Under the pieces are notes generated by a model. The model saw only the letters and a program-made list of their open reading frames with translations. It ran no database searches and was not told the DNA's origin. The position numbers and the translations under genes are program-made. 64,000 nt of DNA from Rikenellaceae bacterium (GTDB lineage Bacteria; Bacteroidota; Bacteroidia; Bacteroidales; UBA932): NCBI GenBank assembly GCA_003542575.1, contig DPKJ01000005.1, forward strand, positions 408,061 to 472,060, given 5' to 3'. Shown piece by piece: positions 52,226-63,036 of the stretch (its first letter is position 1; each line of letters begins with the position of its first letter).

Positions 52226-54511
52226 TTAACCGTTGGTAATTAAAGAGAGTAGAAAATCATAATGTCCACGCTCACTGATAGCTTTCCGCTTCTTTTCCAG
52301 AATCTTTCTGGTCTTTTGTAACTGTCTGAATGCAGCCTCACTAATAATTACCGGAATTCCGGTAACTGCCTCATCTCCTCTTTTGGGGATAACTGAAATT
52401 GAGCGTAGCGTCTGAACATAAACTATATGCAGATTTCTGTCATAAATACTTAACTTTCCATCTATCTTCCACATATGTGAGTCAATGTCAGAGAGGTATT
52501 CGTTTATGTTGTACCCCTCATTTAACGGATAACTACCTGTTACAACCCTTGGCAAAATAAAGTTGTTTAACATTGATGTCAAAACTTCTCCTTGTCTTTT
52601 CATGACAGCATCTGTTTGAGAACCCATTACAGGGGTAAGATCATTTCTGTCTAAATGTTGTGGTGCCTCACGGAGATGTTTTAATACAAATTGAACTGCC
52701 TCTTTTTGTTTTGATTTTGAGACATTTTTGAATTTTACGGGGTTAATGGAGAGTGGCCCCTGTGTAACATATGTTCCACCAATATAGGACATCGTTAGTG
52801 TAATGTATCTGAAATATTGCTTCGAAAGAGCGTCATATCTGGATTCAACCTCCCTTGCTCCTCCCCCTGCTTTTGTTGTCCAGATAATGAGGCTGTCAAG
52901 TATTATTCTGGTGTTTAAAATGCCATTAGCTGATGAGGCAATAATGTCGTTTCCAAGAGATTCTGCCTGAGCGGCAGGATCCGGAGAAATTGGAGATGCA
53001 ATAAACGGCGCAAATTGGTACATTGGATCGTCTCCCTTTGATGTAAAAATTAAGTTTAAATCCGGCAATTCATCATCGGGGCTGGTAATACCGTGCAAAT
53101 ATTTATAGCCATATTCTATTGATAAATAGTCATATGGTCCTAATATAGGTGGTGTAAGTTTAACCCCTTTTTCAAGGTCTCCCGGTCTGGCAATGTGATT
53201 ATTTCTGGCATAGTCCATTATTGAGGCAGTTGTGCCATAAACAGACGTAAAAGTGGGCGATCTGAGAGAATCTGTTGGGTAAGCATATGAACTCCTCATA
53301 TTGTGTTGTAGACCAAGCACATGACCAACTTCGTGAGCTATTGCATATCTTACCATCTCTCCCATTATCTCATCAGAATAACTAAGTGCCCTTGCTGAAG
53401 GATCAACAGCAGATGTCTGAGTAAATCTCCACATGTTTATGAGATTGACTACATTATTCCACCATAAAACCTCACCATTGATTATTTCACCGCTTCGTGG
53501 ATCTGTCCAGATTTGTCCTGCTGCATTTGCCTCATCAAGAGGAATGTACCTAACTGCATTTATAGTTATGTCATACGGATCAAAAGATGAATCATCCGGA
53601 AATTCTTTTGCCACAAGAACATCTTTAAAACCAATCCTCTCAAATGCTAAATTCCAGTCTTCAATTCCTTGCTTAATATAAGGGATCCAACTTTTGGGGA
53701 AGAAGGGTTCAATATATATCACAATGGGTTTTAATGGACTAACAATCTCTCCTCTTTGGTGTTTTTCAAGATCCTGAGGAGATGGTTCAATCCGCCACCT
53801 TGAAATATATTTGTTTGTAGTAACAGGATTTCCTGAACTATAACTCTTTTTATTAAAGGGTTGATACCCCACTCTATCGTCATTATATCTGGTCATTAAT
53901 GGCTCTTTTGGCAGAAGAAGCAAAAAGTACTGTACTGTAATTGTAAATGTCTCTTTACCCCCTAAAAACTCATAATAACTTCTGATATTTATTCTATTTT
54001 CAAACTCTTTAATAAATTGTATTCCACTAAGTTTGGGTTCAAATCTGCCTTTTTTAACATTGTCCGGAAGAGGCCAGGCAAGCTGAACCTCCTCCGAAAA
54101 ATATTTGGTTACATCAACTATTGATGCGTCGTTATTTGAATTTCTGGATTCAATATCAAAAAGATTAACTCCACCAATCTTCATATTTCTCTCAAGCACA
54201 TCGTTAATAGGATCCCCAGCCTTCGTGTCTACAAAGTTGCCAACTTCCTCAATAACCAAAATGCGGTTCTTCTTTGAGAATCTCACTAACACCGGAGGTC
54301 TTCTCATCTGTCCGGCAGCATAAACCTTTGCATTTGGGGAGCTGATATCTACAATTCTAGAACCAAACAGAATGTCTCTTCCAAGAATTGAATCCGGGAT
54401 TTCAAACTTATAATTTTTCCCCTCTTTTATTACACTTAGAAAGGTCTCCTCTGATTTAAGATGTGTGAATATTAAAACAAAAAATGAAATTAGAGCTATC
54501 TTTTTTATCAT
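52226..54511 (-). CDS. Secreted zinc metalloprotease (DUF5117-type)
   Basis: A 761-residue exported metzincin-like protein. A signal peptide covers about residues 1-20. Domains in order: an N-terminal beta-rich region with GRDILFGSRIVDISS (DUF5118/5117-like), a protease domain with IAHEVGHVLGLQHN (about 395) and a Met-turn SIMDY about 35 residues later, and a C-terminal DUF4953-like region. The third ligand is the last His of the HExxHxxGxxH motif. This is a large Bacteroidetes protein family. It follows the Calx-beta lipoprotein by two bases and precedes the S46 gene. Confidence 0.9.
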   Translation of the reverse strand: MIKKIALISFFVLIFTHLKSEETFLSVIKEGKNYKFEIPDSILGRDILFGSRIVDISSPNAKVYAAGQMRRPPVLVRFSKKNRILVIEEVGNFVDTKAGDPINDVLERNMKIGGVNLFDIESRNSNNDASIVDVTKYFSEEVQLAWPLPDNVKKGRFEPKLSGIQFIKEFENRINIRSYYEFLGGKETFTITVQYFLLLLPKEPLMTRYNDDRVGYQPFNKKSYSSGNPVTTNKYISRWRIEPSPQDLEKHQRGEIVSPLKPIVIYIEPFFPKSWIPYIKQGIEDWNLAFERIGFKDVLVAKEFPDDSSFDPYDITINAVRYIPLDEANAAGQIWTDPRSGEIINGEVLWWNNVVNLINMWRFTQTSAVDPSARALSYSDEIMGEMVRYAIAHEVGHVLGLQHNMRSSYAYPTDSLRSPTFTSVYGTTASIMDYARNNHIARPGDLEKGVKLTPPILGPYDYLSIEYGYKYLHGITSPDDELPDLNLIFTSKGDDPMYQFAPFIASPISPDPAAQAESLGNDIIASSANGILNTRIILDSLIIWTTKAGGGAREVESRYDALSKQYFRYITLTMSYIGGTYVTQGPLSINPVKFKNVSKSKQKEAVQFVLKHLREAPQHLDRNDLTPVMGSQTDAVMKRQGEVLTSMLNNFILPRVVTGSYPLNEGYNINEYLSDIDSHMWKIDGKLSIYDRNLHIVYVQTLRSISVIPKRGDEAVTGIPVIISEAAFRQLQKTRKILEKKRKAISERGHYDFLLSLITNG

Positions 54512-54513
54512 AA

Positions 54514-55998
54514 CTATCTTGGAATATATCTGTATGAAACTTTATACTGATCACCCTCTTTTACAATATCGTATGTACTGTTAAGGTTCTTCATAAAATA
54601 TGGTGAACTGCTTTTAAACCAGGCTGTAAATAGTATTTCGGGTGTTGCAAGTGTGAAATCATAACTACCCTCTACCTTTTCAAGATCAATAACAACTGCT
54701 GCAATTACCGGATAGGTACTCATTTCAATTTTTCCTCCGGTTGCTTTTGAGTCCAAATGCCACTGTTTAAAACCGTTTGTTCCTGTCTCCCAGTCTACTT
54801 TAAGTACAATATTTGCGCTGAATTTTTGTGGTACTGTCGTTACTGTACCTTTAAGCGGATTCTCACCATCAGCAACAAATCTTAAGAGTGAATCAGAAGG
54901 GTTGAAATGTCTTGTCGTTTTACCCACTCCATAATCTGCAATTACAGTATCAGTATTTGCAAAGTTCAGCAAATCTCCCAATCTTAGGACATCTCCCCCG
55001 GGAGCATTTGACTCGCAACCGAATGCAGTGTTAAATGAGGTGTTTCTGAATGTTTTTAAATAATTCTTTTTAATAGTGTTTGCTATTGCATTTACAGTAA
55101 TATTTGATGACCATCCTGTAGTTGTTTTTACATTCTGATAAATCTGGAATCCACTACCACCCAGTAAAGCAGCCGTTTTTAAAATTGGAGTCATATCTAC
55201 CAATGGATCATGAACTTTTAGAGTAAAAGATGATTTTTCCTGATTTACTGTAAAGGTTTTCTGATCGACTGGAGAAACGGTTATTTTTAGATTTTTGTTA
55301 AATCCTGCGTTATCTTTTTTATTGATTTTCAGGGTAAAAGTGTGTGATGTCACATCTTTTGGTACAGTAATTTTATTTGAATTCCCTCCATTTACAGCAA
55401 AATCTGCACCTATAGTCATATCACCGTCAAAGGCAAGATTTACCTGACTTTCAGCTCGTAATGGCTGATCTAGTTTTAGTTTTAAAGTGATAATTTCGGC
55501 ATTAAATGGGTTTGTGTGCAAATTTGTACCTTCCATATCAAATGACATAACAGGTAAAACAATCTGCTTGGTAAGCTTTATCTTAATCTCTGAAACCTGT
55601 TTTGGATCAATTACATAATCTGTTCCCGGAGCAAGAATAACAATAATCTCAAGATTTTCATCCCATATATTATTATGCAAAATTGTAATTGGCAATTTGC
55701 CCTCGCTTGTGCCAACAGGAATTTTAATCTCCTTTGAAGCAACGGTATAATGTTCATTTTCTGTTGCTGAACCCGACATACCTACCTTAATGGTTAACTC
55801 TTTTGAAGCCACTTCAGAAAGTTTAAGAACAACATCATATGATCCGGTTTCGGTATTAACGCTTATCTGTGATGTTTCAAAGGTTACTAATGGAATTTTC
55901 ACTTTGTTTTCATCTATCTTTTCACATGACATGAATAATACCATAAACGGTATCAATAGAAATAATCTTACGTAATTAATCCTGTTTAATTTTCTCAT
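54514..55998 (-). CDS. Surface lipoprotein with Calx-beta-like repeats
   Basis: A 494-residue lipoprotein with a lipobox (VLFMSC, cysteine about 25). Residues 35-270 form two or three beta-sandwich repeats with a Calx-beta-like pattern (TATENEHY / GADFAVNG / KEIKIPVGT and similar). The C-terminal half (270-494) is of no recognised family; it contains WHLDSK, ATGGKIEMS and YPVIAAVVIDLEKVEGSYDF, and may bind a ligand. It lies between the DUF6850-like barrel and the metalloprotease, with very short spacers. Role unknown; a surface-exposed binding protein is the best inference. Confidence 0.72.
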   Translation of the reverse strand: MRKLNRINYVRLFLLIPFMVLFMSCEKIDENKVKIPLVTFETSQISVNTETGSYDVVLKLSEVASKELTIKVGMSGSATENEHYTVASKEIKIPVGTSEGKLPITILHNNIWDENLEIIVILAPGTDYVIDPKQVSEIKIKLTKQIVLPVMSFDMEGTNLHTNPFNAEIITLKLKLDQPLRAESQVNLAFDGDMTIGADFAVNGGNSNKITVPKDVTSHTFTLKINKKDNAGFNKNLKITVSPVDQKTFTVNQEKSSFTLKVHDPLVDMTPILKTAALLGGSGFQIYQNVKTTTGWSSNITVNAIANTIKKNYLKTFRNTSFNTAFGCESNAPGGDVLRLGDLLNFANTDTVIADYGVGKTTRHFNPSDSLLRFVADGENPLKGTVTTVPQKFSANIVLKVDWETGTNGFKQWHLDSKATGGKIEMSTYPVIAAVVIDLEKVEGSYDFTLATPEILFTAWFKSSSPYFMKNLNSTYDIVKEGDQYKVSYRYIPR

Positions 55999-56008
55999 TA
56001 TTTTTGTT

Positions 56009-57589
56009 TTATAAGGTTAATATTCCAACTGCAAAGCCAAAATTGCTCCAATTAGCAGCTCCGGCAAAAAGGTTACCTCCATATAATCTCACATATCCAG
56101 ATAATCTGGCATTTTTTATAGTTTGTAAAGGGAATGTATATTTCACACTTCCAAGCACCTCTGCCGTATTTTGTTTATGAAATTCAAAGTCAGGCATCAA
56201 TATGTTTTCTGCTATTTCTGTCTGAGATGCCAGATTCAGCTTAGCGCCAGTGCTTATACCACTATTGAAGCTGCCTTCAAAAAGTAATTTCCTTTGCTTG
56301 TTTGCAGTTATAACATATGATCCGCTTATTCCTGCAATAACTCTTCCCGCAGAGTACTCAGATTTTGGTAAGTAATAGATATTCGAAAAAGATGAATACC
56401 CCGCATTTACGCCAACTCTCCAATTGTATGAATCATTATTCTTTTGTAACGAATAGATATCCCACTTGAGAGTTACATCAGAGGTCAGTGATACAAACCT
56501 GTTTTTATAGGTGTAGATTGTTACCCAATTTTCAGTAGTGATTCCTGTTAGTGTGTCTCTAGTACTTATAAGATTCTGTCTGTGTTCGTCAGCTCCTGCA
56601 TCTTTTACATTAACATTTAAAAGAAAATTATGCAGGTAACTGTTTTTATATATTAACAGATTTGACAAGAATTTATAATCAAATGAATTGAATGATCCCG
56701 GAGTTTGTTTTTTATCACCAAGAGTCTCCTGCCAACCGGCATCCATTCCAAGTGAGATAAGCCAATTTATGTTACTTTTTTTAAAGTTATACTGTAACGA
56801 GCCTCCCACATTATCTCCAATGAACTGCCTTGAAAATGCACGATAACCACCAATTCTGCCAATAGCATTCTCTAAACCACTAAAAGTATAATATTTCAAA
56901 TTAGGGTCTGTCTGAACTGTTGTAAGTCCGGGCATTTTCTCCTTATCAAAGCGATAGTTTAGGTTAATACCAACATAATTATGATTATCAATAGAGTAGG
57001 TTATAGATGGAATTATCGAATAATCAAGAACATAGGTTCTTGATCTGGGATCTCTTTGTCTGGAAATATCTGCAACATGGTAATCTATAGTAAATCCGTA
57101 GTTAAACCCATTTTCTCTAACTGAAAAAACTTTCAGATTGAGATCAAAATTTTGAGACTCATAATTACCTCTAACGCTGCTGCCATAAATATATGGATTA
57201 GAGTTGTATGTATTTACAACATCTGACCAGCCCCTGTCTTCTTCAGTATTCATATTAAAAGCAAAAGAACCCCTTACATATACCTTTTCGCTAAACTTGT
57301 CATATCTTTCGGTAGAAAAGGTAAGCCCATTATTGGCTGAACCCTCCTGAACCCGGTGGTGGTCACCATTACTGAAATATTTATTAATAGATGTTAAACT
57401 GCCGGTATTAACATTCGAAAATCCCATCCCGGCTGAGTTTTCAGTTTTATTCCACAATTGCCTTAACCCCTGTAACTCCCTTGTTTGGAAATCAGGAAAT
57501 TTTTGGATTGAATCTTTGATTTGTCCTGATAAGGTGCTAGTAATAAAAACAGAAGCAACTATAATTATTATAACTTTTTTCATATACAT
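56009..57589 (-). CDS. Outer-membrane beta-barrel protein, DUF6850-like
   Basis: A 526-residue protein with a signal peptide ending near TLSGQ and then many alternating hydrophobic/polar strands with aromatic ends, typical of an outer-membrane barrel (repeated YGF, NYRF, LNVNVKD patterns). The early motif SAGMGFSNVNTGSL and the C-terminal GFAVGILTL fit the DUF6850 family, which is linked to DUF4876 in Bacteroidetes. ATG at 57589 or at 57583 are both possible; an AGGA four bases upstream of the first favours the second. It may form a pore or export partner of the DUF4876 lipoprotein; its role is undescribed. Confidence 0.8.
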   Translation of the reverse strand: MYMKKVIIIIVASVFITSTLSGQIKDSIQKFPDFQTRELQGLRQLWNKTENSAGMGFSNVNTGSLTSINKYFSNGDHHRVQEGSANNGLTFSTERYDKFSEKVYVRGSFAFNMNTEEDRGWSDVVNTYNSNPYIYGSSVRGNYESQNFDLNLKVFSVRENGFNYGFTIDYHVADISRQRDPRSRTYVLDYSIIPSITYSIDNHNYVGINLNYRFDKEKMPGLTTVQTDPNLKYYTFSGLENAIGRIGGYRAFSRQFIGDNVGGSLQYNFKKSNINWLISLGMDAGWQETLGDKKQTPGSFNSFDYKFLSNLLIYKNSYLHNFLLNVNVKDAGADEHRQNLISTRDTLTGITTENWVTIYTYKNRFVSLTSDVTLKWDIYSLQKNNDSYNWRVGVNAGYSSFSNIYYLPKSEYSAGRVIAGISGSYVITANKQRKLLFEGSFNSGISTGAKLNLASQTEIAENILMPDFEFHKQNTAEVLGSVKYTFPLQTIKNARLSGYVRLYGGNLFAGAANWSNFGFAVGILTL

Positions 57590-57592
57590 TTC

Positions 57593-58807
57593 CTAGTTAA
57601 GCAATAATGGATTATCATAATTTCTTGGTACTGGTCCTGAAACAATAACAAAATCCTGGGTGCTGTTATTACTGTCTTTTAATACTATCCTCCCGTCTAC
57701 CACCCCGCTGATTTTTCTCTCAATTGATTCATTTACATATCCTGCTGAGGCATTTATAAATGCAAAACCGGCATCTATAATATCCTGAAAACGTTTAAGA
57801 TTTACATCAGGACCTGTTCCTGCATTGTTTTTAAGGCACTCAACTCCATCTAGAACTGTGCTTATGGGTACTCTTCTGAATCTCTCACCTGAGGTTCTTC
57901 CTGGAGCAAAATATTCAGGCCATTGCATTATATCTTCATCTGTTTCAAATATGAAGACGGCGTTAGGAGCTCCGGTAATCAAATTGAAAAATTTAATTGA
58001 AGTTGAACTTGAAATAACAGGAAGGGCCTTTACATCTGGATTACCTGTACCATCTAGATCCTTTACTTCAAAATCAGCATCAGCAAGATTAACTGATGTT
58101 GAAGCACTTGTTCTGTGATCTCTTGCTCCTCTGGCCGCAATAACAATGCTCTTACCGGGAAGAATCGGATATGTAGTACCATTTCCGGGAAAGCGGCATA
58201 TTTGTCTGGTATAAATGTATTCCGGGTTATCCTTTGCCAGATAAGCAGCTGGCGACATAGATTCAGCTAGAGCAAGATATTTACCGTCAGCATAAACAAT
58301 CTCGTCTGAATTATTGAAAATTTCAACAAATGAGTCTACAATGTAGTTTCTGTTTGCATTATCTTTTGTTCCTGAAAAATAAACCTTAGATATCAAAAGA
58401 CTTCTCATAACAAGCATATCAAGAGCCATCTTTATATCTTTCTGTGTAAATACCTGATAGTTACTTAATGTTGCTCTTAAAAGTACTGTTGCCTTATCCT
58501 CAATTAGTTCATTCGTAGTAATAATACTTTTGTATTCAGACCCACTTATCTCCCAGCTTGTGTTAATTGTGTATTCGTCAGGTATAATTTCAGGAATAGT
58601 TAAAATACCATTATTGTCAGTGGTAAATATATATGTTTTGTAAGGGCTGGAAAAGACAACCTCTTTGTTTGCATATTTGATCCCGGGCTTAAAGTTTGAA
58701 GGTAGTTCAAATTCTATCTTCATATTTCTTACCTGCATAGGCTCTTCTCTTGTACAGCCGATAGCTATTAAACTTATTGATGCGAGAATTATTAATATTC
58801 TTTTCAT
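57593..58807 (-). CDS. DUF4876 lipoprotein
   Basis: A 404-residue lipoprotein with a lipobox (LIAIGC, cysteine about 18). The N-terminal 100 residues are beta-sandwich-like with EFELPSNFKP and TNDNGILTIPEI (carboxypeptidase-regulatory-like). The remainder is a lamin-tail-like domain: SFVEIFNNSDEIVYADGKYLAL, then SIVIAARGARDH and VSGPVP. This fits DUF4876. The start is ATG 58807; a TTG at 58813 is in frame but unsupported. It lies between the TonB receptor (10-base gap) and the DUF6850-like barrel (3-base gap). The lamin-tail fold suggests surface binding. Confidence 0.82.
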   Translation of the reverse strand: MKRILIILASISLIAIGCTREEPMQVRNMKIEFELPSNFKPGIKYANKEVVFSSPYKTYIFTTDNNGILTIPEIIPDEYTINTSWEISGSEYKSIITTNELIEDKATVLLRATLSNYQVFTQKDIKMALDMLVMRSLLISKVYFSGTKDNANRNYIVDSFVEIFNNSDEIVYADGKYLALAESMSPAAYLAKDNPEYIYTRQICRFPGNGTTYPILPGKSIVIAARGARDHRTSASTSVNLADADFEVKDLDGTGNPDVKALPVISSSTSIKFFNLITGAPNAVFIFETDEDIMQWPEYFAPGRTSGERFRRVPISTVLDGVECLKNNAGTGPDVNLKRFQDIIDAGFAFINASAGYVNESIERKISGVVDGRIVLKDSNNSTQDFVIVSGPVPRNYDNPLLLN

Positions 58808-58817
58808 TTCCAATTAA

Positions 58818-61800
58818 TTAAATTTTCACAAATAGTTCCATACCAAATGAAAATGTACCGGTATTTCTTTCTATAAGAGTGCCGGAAGCACTGCTTGATT
58901 GGTAAGGAGTATAAAAAAAGATATTGTTTACAAAGAATGAGAATCCAAGAGATTTTGATATATCTTTTGTTAGTCTTGCATTTAATATCCAAAGTGGTGG
59001 CATTGTAATCGGGTCAGTATCTCTCGGAGCTTTTATCTGATCTTTTAGTAAGATCCCTTTGATTCTATACTCAGGATCATCCAGCATACTTTGAGTAATT
59101 CCATGGTAAGAGAGGTCAGTGTCTATCCAGCCAAGTGGTGAAGAGCTCTGGTTTGTTGTAACTGAGTATGTGTACCATATAACCTGACCGCTTACCGATC
59201 CAACCATTCTCAATTGAGGTATGTGGCAAACAGCCCTTAATACTGTACTGAATCTGCGCTGTATGCTTTTAGAGAGACCTGTAGGATATTCAAGCTTAAA
59301 TGGAGGTGTGTTAGCACCACCTTGTCCATAAACAGAATTAGAAGGAATACCTACAGGGTTTGAATAGTTTGGTCCATTCTCCCAACTTGAAGTCTCCATA
59401 TATGCTCCTGATAAATCAAAAGATGTTCTTATAGATTTGACCTGACCAAAACTGAAATCAAACTCTATTCCTCTGTCAAGGCTTGCCTGAGTATTACCTA
59501 CTCTTCCGGTTGTTGTAAATACGGTATCAATTCTTGCCGGATTATTCCAGTCAATAATCGGTTTCTCTCCAGGTATAATAATCATACCTTGATTTGCAGT
59601 ATAGTAATTTGAGTAGTAGATCTGGTATTCAGTTAAATTTCCGAATCCATTAGCCATGTAGTCACGATATGCTACAACCGAAAATGACATGTCATTTGGC
59701 AATTTTATATCTGCTCCAATTTCAGATTTAGTATTGGTCGCATTTTTTAGCATGTTGTTTCTCTCTACATATGTAATGTATGTTTGATACATAACAAGCT
59801 GATTCTGAACATTCGCCGGCAGATATTTTGCAACTTCTCTATCAGAGTACCTTGCTTCAGGATATAAGTGAGAGAGACCAGGAGTCTTTGAATTTCTACC
59901 CCAACCACCTCTTAAGTCAATCCAGTCTGCTAACTTAAGCGATGCATTTAGTCTTGGAGATAGAGATGAAACCTGCTCCGGCTGACCGGGTTGCAGCATA
60001 TCAAACCTAACACCTGCCTGTAATTTGAATCCCATATTCTCTCCAATTTTCAGGTTGATATTGTCTTCAAAATATGCAGAAACCTGATTGATTCTTGGAA
60101 TATCGTAATATGGCCTTGGCCTTCCATTGCTATTTGGCCTTAAAGGCAATGCGTCATCTTCATTGTAAAATCCTTTAGCTCTGTTCTCTTCCAGTCTGTA
60201 CTCCATACCCATATTAAACCTCTGGTGAAAATCACCAATGTTATAGAAAAAGGCATTGGATATTTTAGCAAAAAAACTTCTGGGCCTACCAATGGTTCCG
60301 CCCGAAGTTCTGTAAGAATTTGTGATATATGGTACCTCATAGTAACCGGGAGTAAGAGAGGTTATAATTGGCAACCCTCCCCCTGCAGATACAATTGTTG
60401 TATTTCTTGATTCATTTAATGATTCAGAATATCCTAATGCATATGAAAGAGTTCTCATTAACGGTACATTAACACTTACCCGCCCATTATGGCTCACTCT
60501 GAATGACATTGATTTTTGTGTGTTTTCAGACCCTTCAATAATGACGTCAGGATCGGTTCCTCTAAAGTCCAGCAGATTGCTAAATGATATTTTAGAATTG
60601 GTATACCATATTTTACCAATTGATCTGGTGTAAGTTATCCCCCCGGAAATTCTATCAAATGAGGTGCTTTTCTGTCTTGGATCACCCCAAGCCTGAGCAT
60701 AGTCAATATTTGCATTCATACTCCCCTTGTTCTTCCCGAAATTCCAACCTTTTCCCAAAGAGGTATTGAATGTTACAGGATTTATTTTAGTTCTTATCTC
60801 ATAAGGAGTATAGCCAGCCTTTGTATTCACAATTACTGCTCCGGATGCCAAATCGCCATATTCGGCAGATGGAATACCTCTGATAACTTCAACTGATTCG
60901 ATATTGTCAGCTCCAATCTGCCTTAGGTCTACACCTGTTCCTCCTGTTGAACTTATAGCCGTTTTATCGGATAGTGAGGCATTATCAGAAACTGGAACAC
61001 CATCAACCAAGATTGATGTTCCGAATGCGTTATTTGCACTTGCAGTATTTAATGTTCTGATGGTAATCTTTTCAGACGATGTCATATTGTTAACTCCGGA
61101 AAGCAACTGCCCGGGAATAAGTTGCATAATATCTTTTAAGCTGGTTGCCTGAAGGTGGTCCATTGCCTGTCTTCCAATTTTCGAACTTGTTGATGTACCT
61201 GCTACACTTTTTGTAGCTGTAACAACAACCTCATCAAGTTCAAGAGAGGTTTGTTTCATCCTTATTGATATATCCATATCTCCATCAACAAGAATCTGAG
61301 TATTGTAGGTTTCATAGCCAATTATCATAACCTCAAGAGTTACATTTCCACCGGGTAGATTTTTTATTGACGCCAATCCTTCTCCGTTGGCAATTCCATA
61401 AGCTCCATATTGCCTAATCAATGCCGATGCTCCAACTAACGGATCTCCAGTATCATAGTCATGAATTTTTAGTGTAAGAATGCCTCCCTTTGGAGGATTC
61501 TGTTTAATTGGTTGTGAAGGAGGTGCTTTAAGTATCAAAATTACCCCATTATCAATTTCAAATGTGTAACCTGTATTTGAAAGGATATCTTTCAATATAA
61601 CCCTAACATCTTTATTATCCGCAGAATAGGTTATGTTTTTAATCTCTCTGATATCTTCCCCTTTTGAGAGATATCCCAAGCCTGTTTGATTTTCTATTTG
61701 CTTTAAACACTGTTCAAGGGTAGCTTTCTGGACATTAAAGTTTTTTATCTGTTGGGAGAAACCCATCAGAGTAAATCCAGGCATCAGAAAAACCACTAAG

Positions 61801-61832
61801 ATTAAGAAGATCTTGCTACTATGTTTTTTCAT
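58818..61832 (-). CDS. TonB-dependent receptor with N-terminal STN domain
   Basis: A 1004-residue outer-membrane receptor. Order: signal peptide (to about 27), STN signalling domain (about 30-105), carboxypeptidase-regulatory-like domain (about 120-190), TonB box-like LDEVVVTAT, plug domain (about 215-330, IRGIPSAEYGDLASGAVIVNT), and a 22-strand-like barrel ending in FSFGMELFVKI. The STN domain normally signals to FecR, so it regulates its own operon. It is not accompanied by a SusD homologue. The ligand is unknown; peptides, iron or cobalamin are candidates. Confidence 0.94.
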   Translation of the reverse strand: MKKHSSKIFLILVVFLMPGFTLMGFSQQIKNFNVQKATLEQCLKQIENQTGLGYLSKGEDIREIKNITYSADNKDVRVILKDILSNTGYTFEIDNGVILILKAPPSQPIKQNPPKGGILTLKIHDYDTGDPLVGASALIRQYGAYGIANGEGLASIKNLPGGNVTLEVMIIGYETYNTQILVDGDMDISIRMKQTSLELDEVVVTATKSVAGTSTSSKIGRQAMDHLQATSLKDIMQLIPGQLLSGVNNMTSSEKITIRTLNTASANNAFGTSILVDGVPVSDNASLSDKTAISSTGGTGVDLRQIGADNIESVEVIRGIPSAEYGDLASGAVIVNTKAGYTPYEIRTKINPVTFNTSLGKGWNFGKNKGSMNANIDYAQAWGDPRQKSTSFDRISGGITYTRSIGKIWYTNSKISFSNLLDFRGTDPDVIIEGSENTQKSMSFRVSHNGRVSVNVPLMRTLSYALGYSESLNESRNTTIVSAGGGLPIITSLTPGYYEVPYITNSYRTSGGTIGRPRSFFAKISNAFFYNIGDFHQRFNMGMEYRLEENRAKGFYNEDDALPLRPNSNGRPRPYYDIPRINQVSAYFEDNINLKIGENMGFKLQAGVRFDMLQPGQPEQVSSLSPRLNASLKLADWIDLRGGWGRNSKTPGLSHLYPEARYSDREVAKYLPANVQNQLVMYQTYITYVERNNMLKNATNTKSEIGADIKLPNDMSFSVVAYRDYMANGFGNLTEYQIYYSNYYTANQGMIIIPGEKPIIDWNNPARIDTVFTTTGRVGNTQASLDRGIEFDFSFGQVKSIRTSFDLSGAYMETSSWENGPNYSNPVGIPSNSVYGQGGANTPPFKLEYPTGLSKSIQRRFSTVLRAVCHIPQLRMVGSVSGQVIWYTYSVTTNQSSSPLGWIDTDLSYHGITQSMLDDPEYRIKGILLKDQIKAPRDTDPITMPPLWILNARLTKDISKSLGFSFFVNNIFFYTPYQSSSASGTLIERNTGTFSFGMELFVKI

Positions 61833-61879
61833 ACATTTATATATAATTATTCTTTTTTAAGCTATTGATTACCTACTAT

Positions 61880-63010
61880 TTACTTGGAGTCCCGATATTT
61901 TACAACAACAAGATTTTTCTCAAACTGGAAATCTACATTTGACACCTTTGACATTTGGTCAAGAACTATTTTAAGATTGTCGTTTAGAGGAATCTTTCCG
62001 CTAAATTTCTCGGATTTGGATATATCATCAGAATAATAGACGTTTATATCATATCTCCTCATTAGTATCTTAAATATCTCATCAAGTGGCATCTGTTCAA
62101 TACGCAGGTTATTTTCTACCCACGAAGTATATAACTCTACATCGACCTTTTGAATTGAAATAGATTTGTCTGATCTTGAGAATTTTAGTTGATCCCCTGG
62201 AGTAAGAATAGCCTCACTTCCTGTTTTCATCGGAATTAAAACGGAGCCAGATACAAGAGTAGTAGAGGTACTCTCTTCTTGTGCATATGCATTTACATTG
62301 AATTTTGTACCTAATACTTTAACACTGTAATCTGTTGTCTCTACAATAAAAGGTCTCTGCGGATCGTGTTTAACATCAAAAAAGGCCTCACCTGCAATTT
62401 GAATTCTCCTTTCATTTTTTCCAAATCTTACCGGGTACTTAATTTTACTTTGTGCATTAAGCCAAATCCTTGATCCATCATTGAGGACAATGGAGAATGA
62501 ACGTCCTTTTGGAGTAGTTAATTCGTTATATTCATTTGGCGTTTCTACTGATTGATTATATGTGGTTTCATCAATATTGTCTACAATTATATCTTCATAG
62601 GATATCTCTCCTACACTTTTATCCAATACCACTATGCCGGATAATTCGTTAGCGTTCTCATCAGAGCTTAAATCAACAATTTTACCTGATGCAAGCTGAA
62701 GTGTAACTGACCCAACTGCCGGCATAATCTCCTGAACAATCATTGATTCAATTACTGACTCCTCTTTTGATGGAGCAAAAATTAAAACGGAGATAAATAA
62801 TATTAATGCAGCAGCAGCTGTAGAGTAGTATAGATATTTTTTGCTGCGTTTAAATAGTATTTTTAACCAAGCCCGGTTTACATTAATATCAGAGATTGTA
62901 TTTTTTCTATATTCGAGATATTCTAAGTCCTCTTTATCAGGATTTTCAATGATTTTGCTTACTGTCTTTTCAATCTCCTCAAAGGCTTTGCTATATTTTT
63001 CTTCTGTCAT
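61880..63010 (-). CDS. FecR-family anti-sigma factor
   Basis: A 376-residue inner-membrane regulator. The cytoplasmic N-terminus (about 1-75) would bind the ECF sigma factor, one membrane helix follows (about 79-98, YYSTAAAALILFISVLIFA), then the periplasmic FecR domain with LTTPKGRSFSIVLNDGSRIWLNAQS and the GEAFFDVKHD motif, and a C-terminal DUF4974 domain (about 300-376) of STN-like fold. It receives the TonB receptor signal and controls the sigma factor. A 47-base gap separates it from the TonB gene. Confidence 0.94.
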   Translation of the reverse strand: MTEEKYSKAFEEIEKTVSKIIENPDKEDLEYLEYRKNTISDINVNRAWLKILFKRSKKYLYYSTAAAALILFISVLIFAPSKEESVIESMIVQEIMPAVGSVTLQLASGKIVDLSSDENANELSGIVVLDKSVGEISYEDIIVDNIDETTYNQSVETPNEYNELTTPKGRSFSIVLNDGSRIWLNAQSKIKYPVRFGKNERRIQIAGEAFFDVKHDPQRPFIVETTDYSVKVLGTKFNVNAYAQEESTSTTLVSGSVLIPMKTGSEAILTPGDQLKFSRSDKSISIQKVDVELYTSWVENNLRIEQMPLDEIFKILMRRYDINVYYSDDISKSEKFSGKIPLNDNLKIVLDQMSKVSNVDFQFEKNLVVVKYRDSK

Positions 63011-63036
63011 AAATAAATACTTCTTTCATATATAAA

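Noticed and set aside
54514..58807. SusD-like partner of the TonB receptor
   Set aside because: Neither lipoprotein shows the TPR-rich SusD pattern; DUF4876 and Calx-beta-like domains are seen instead.
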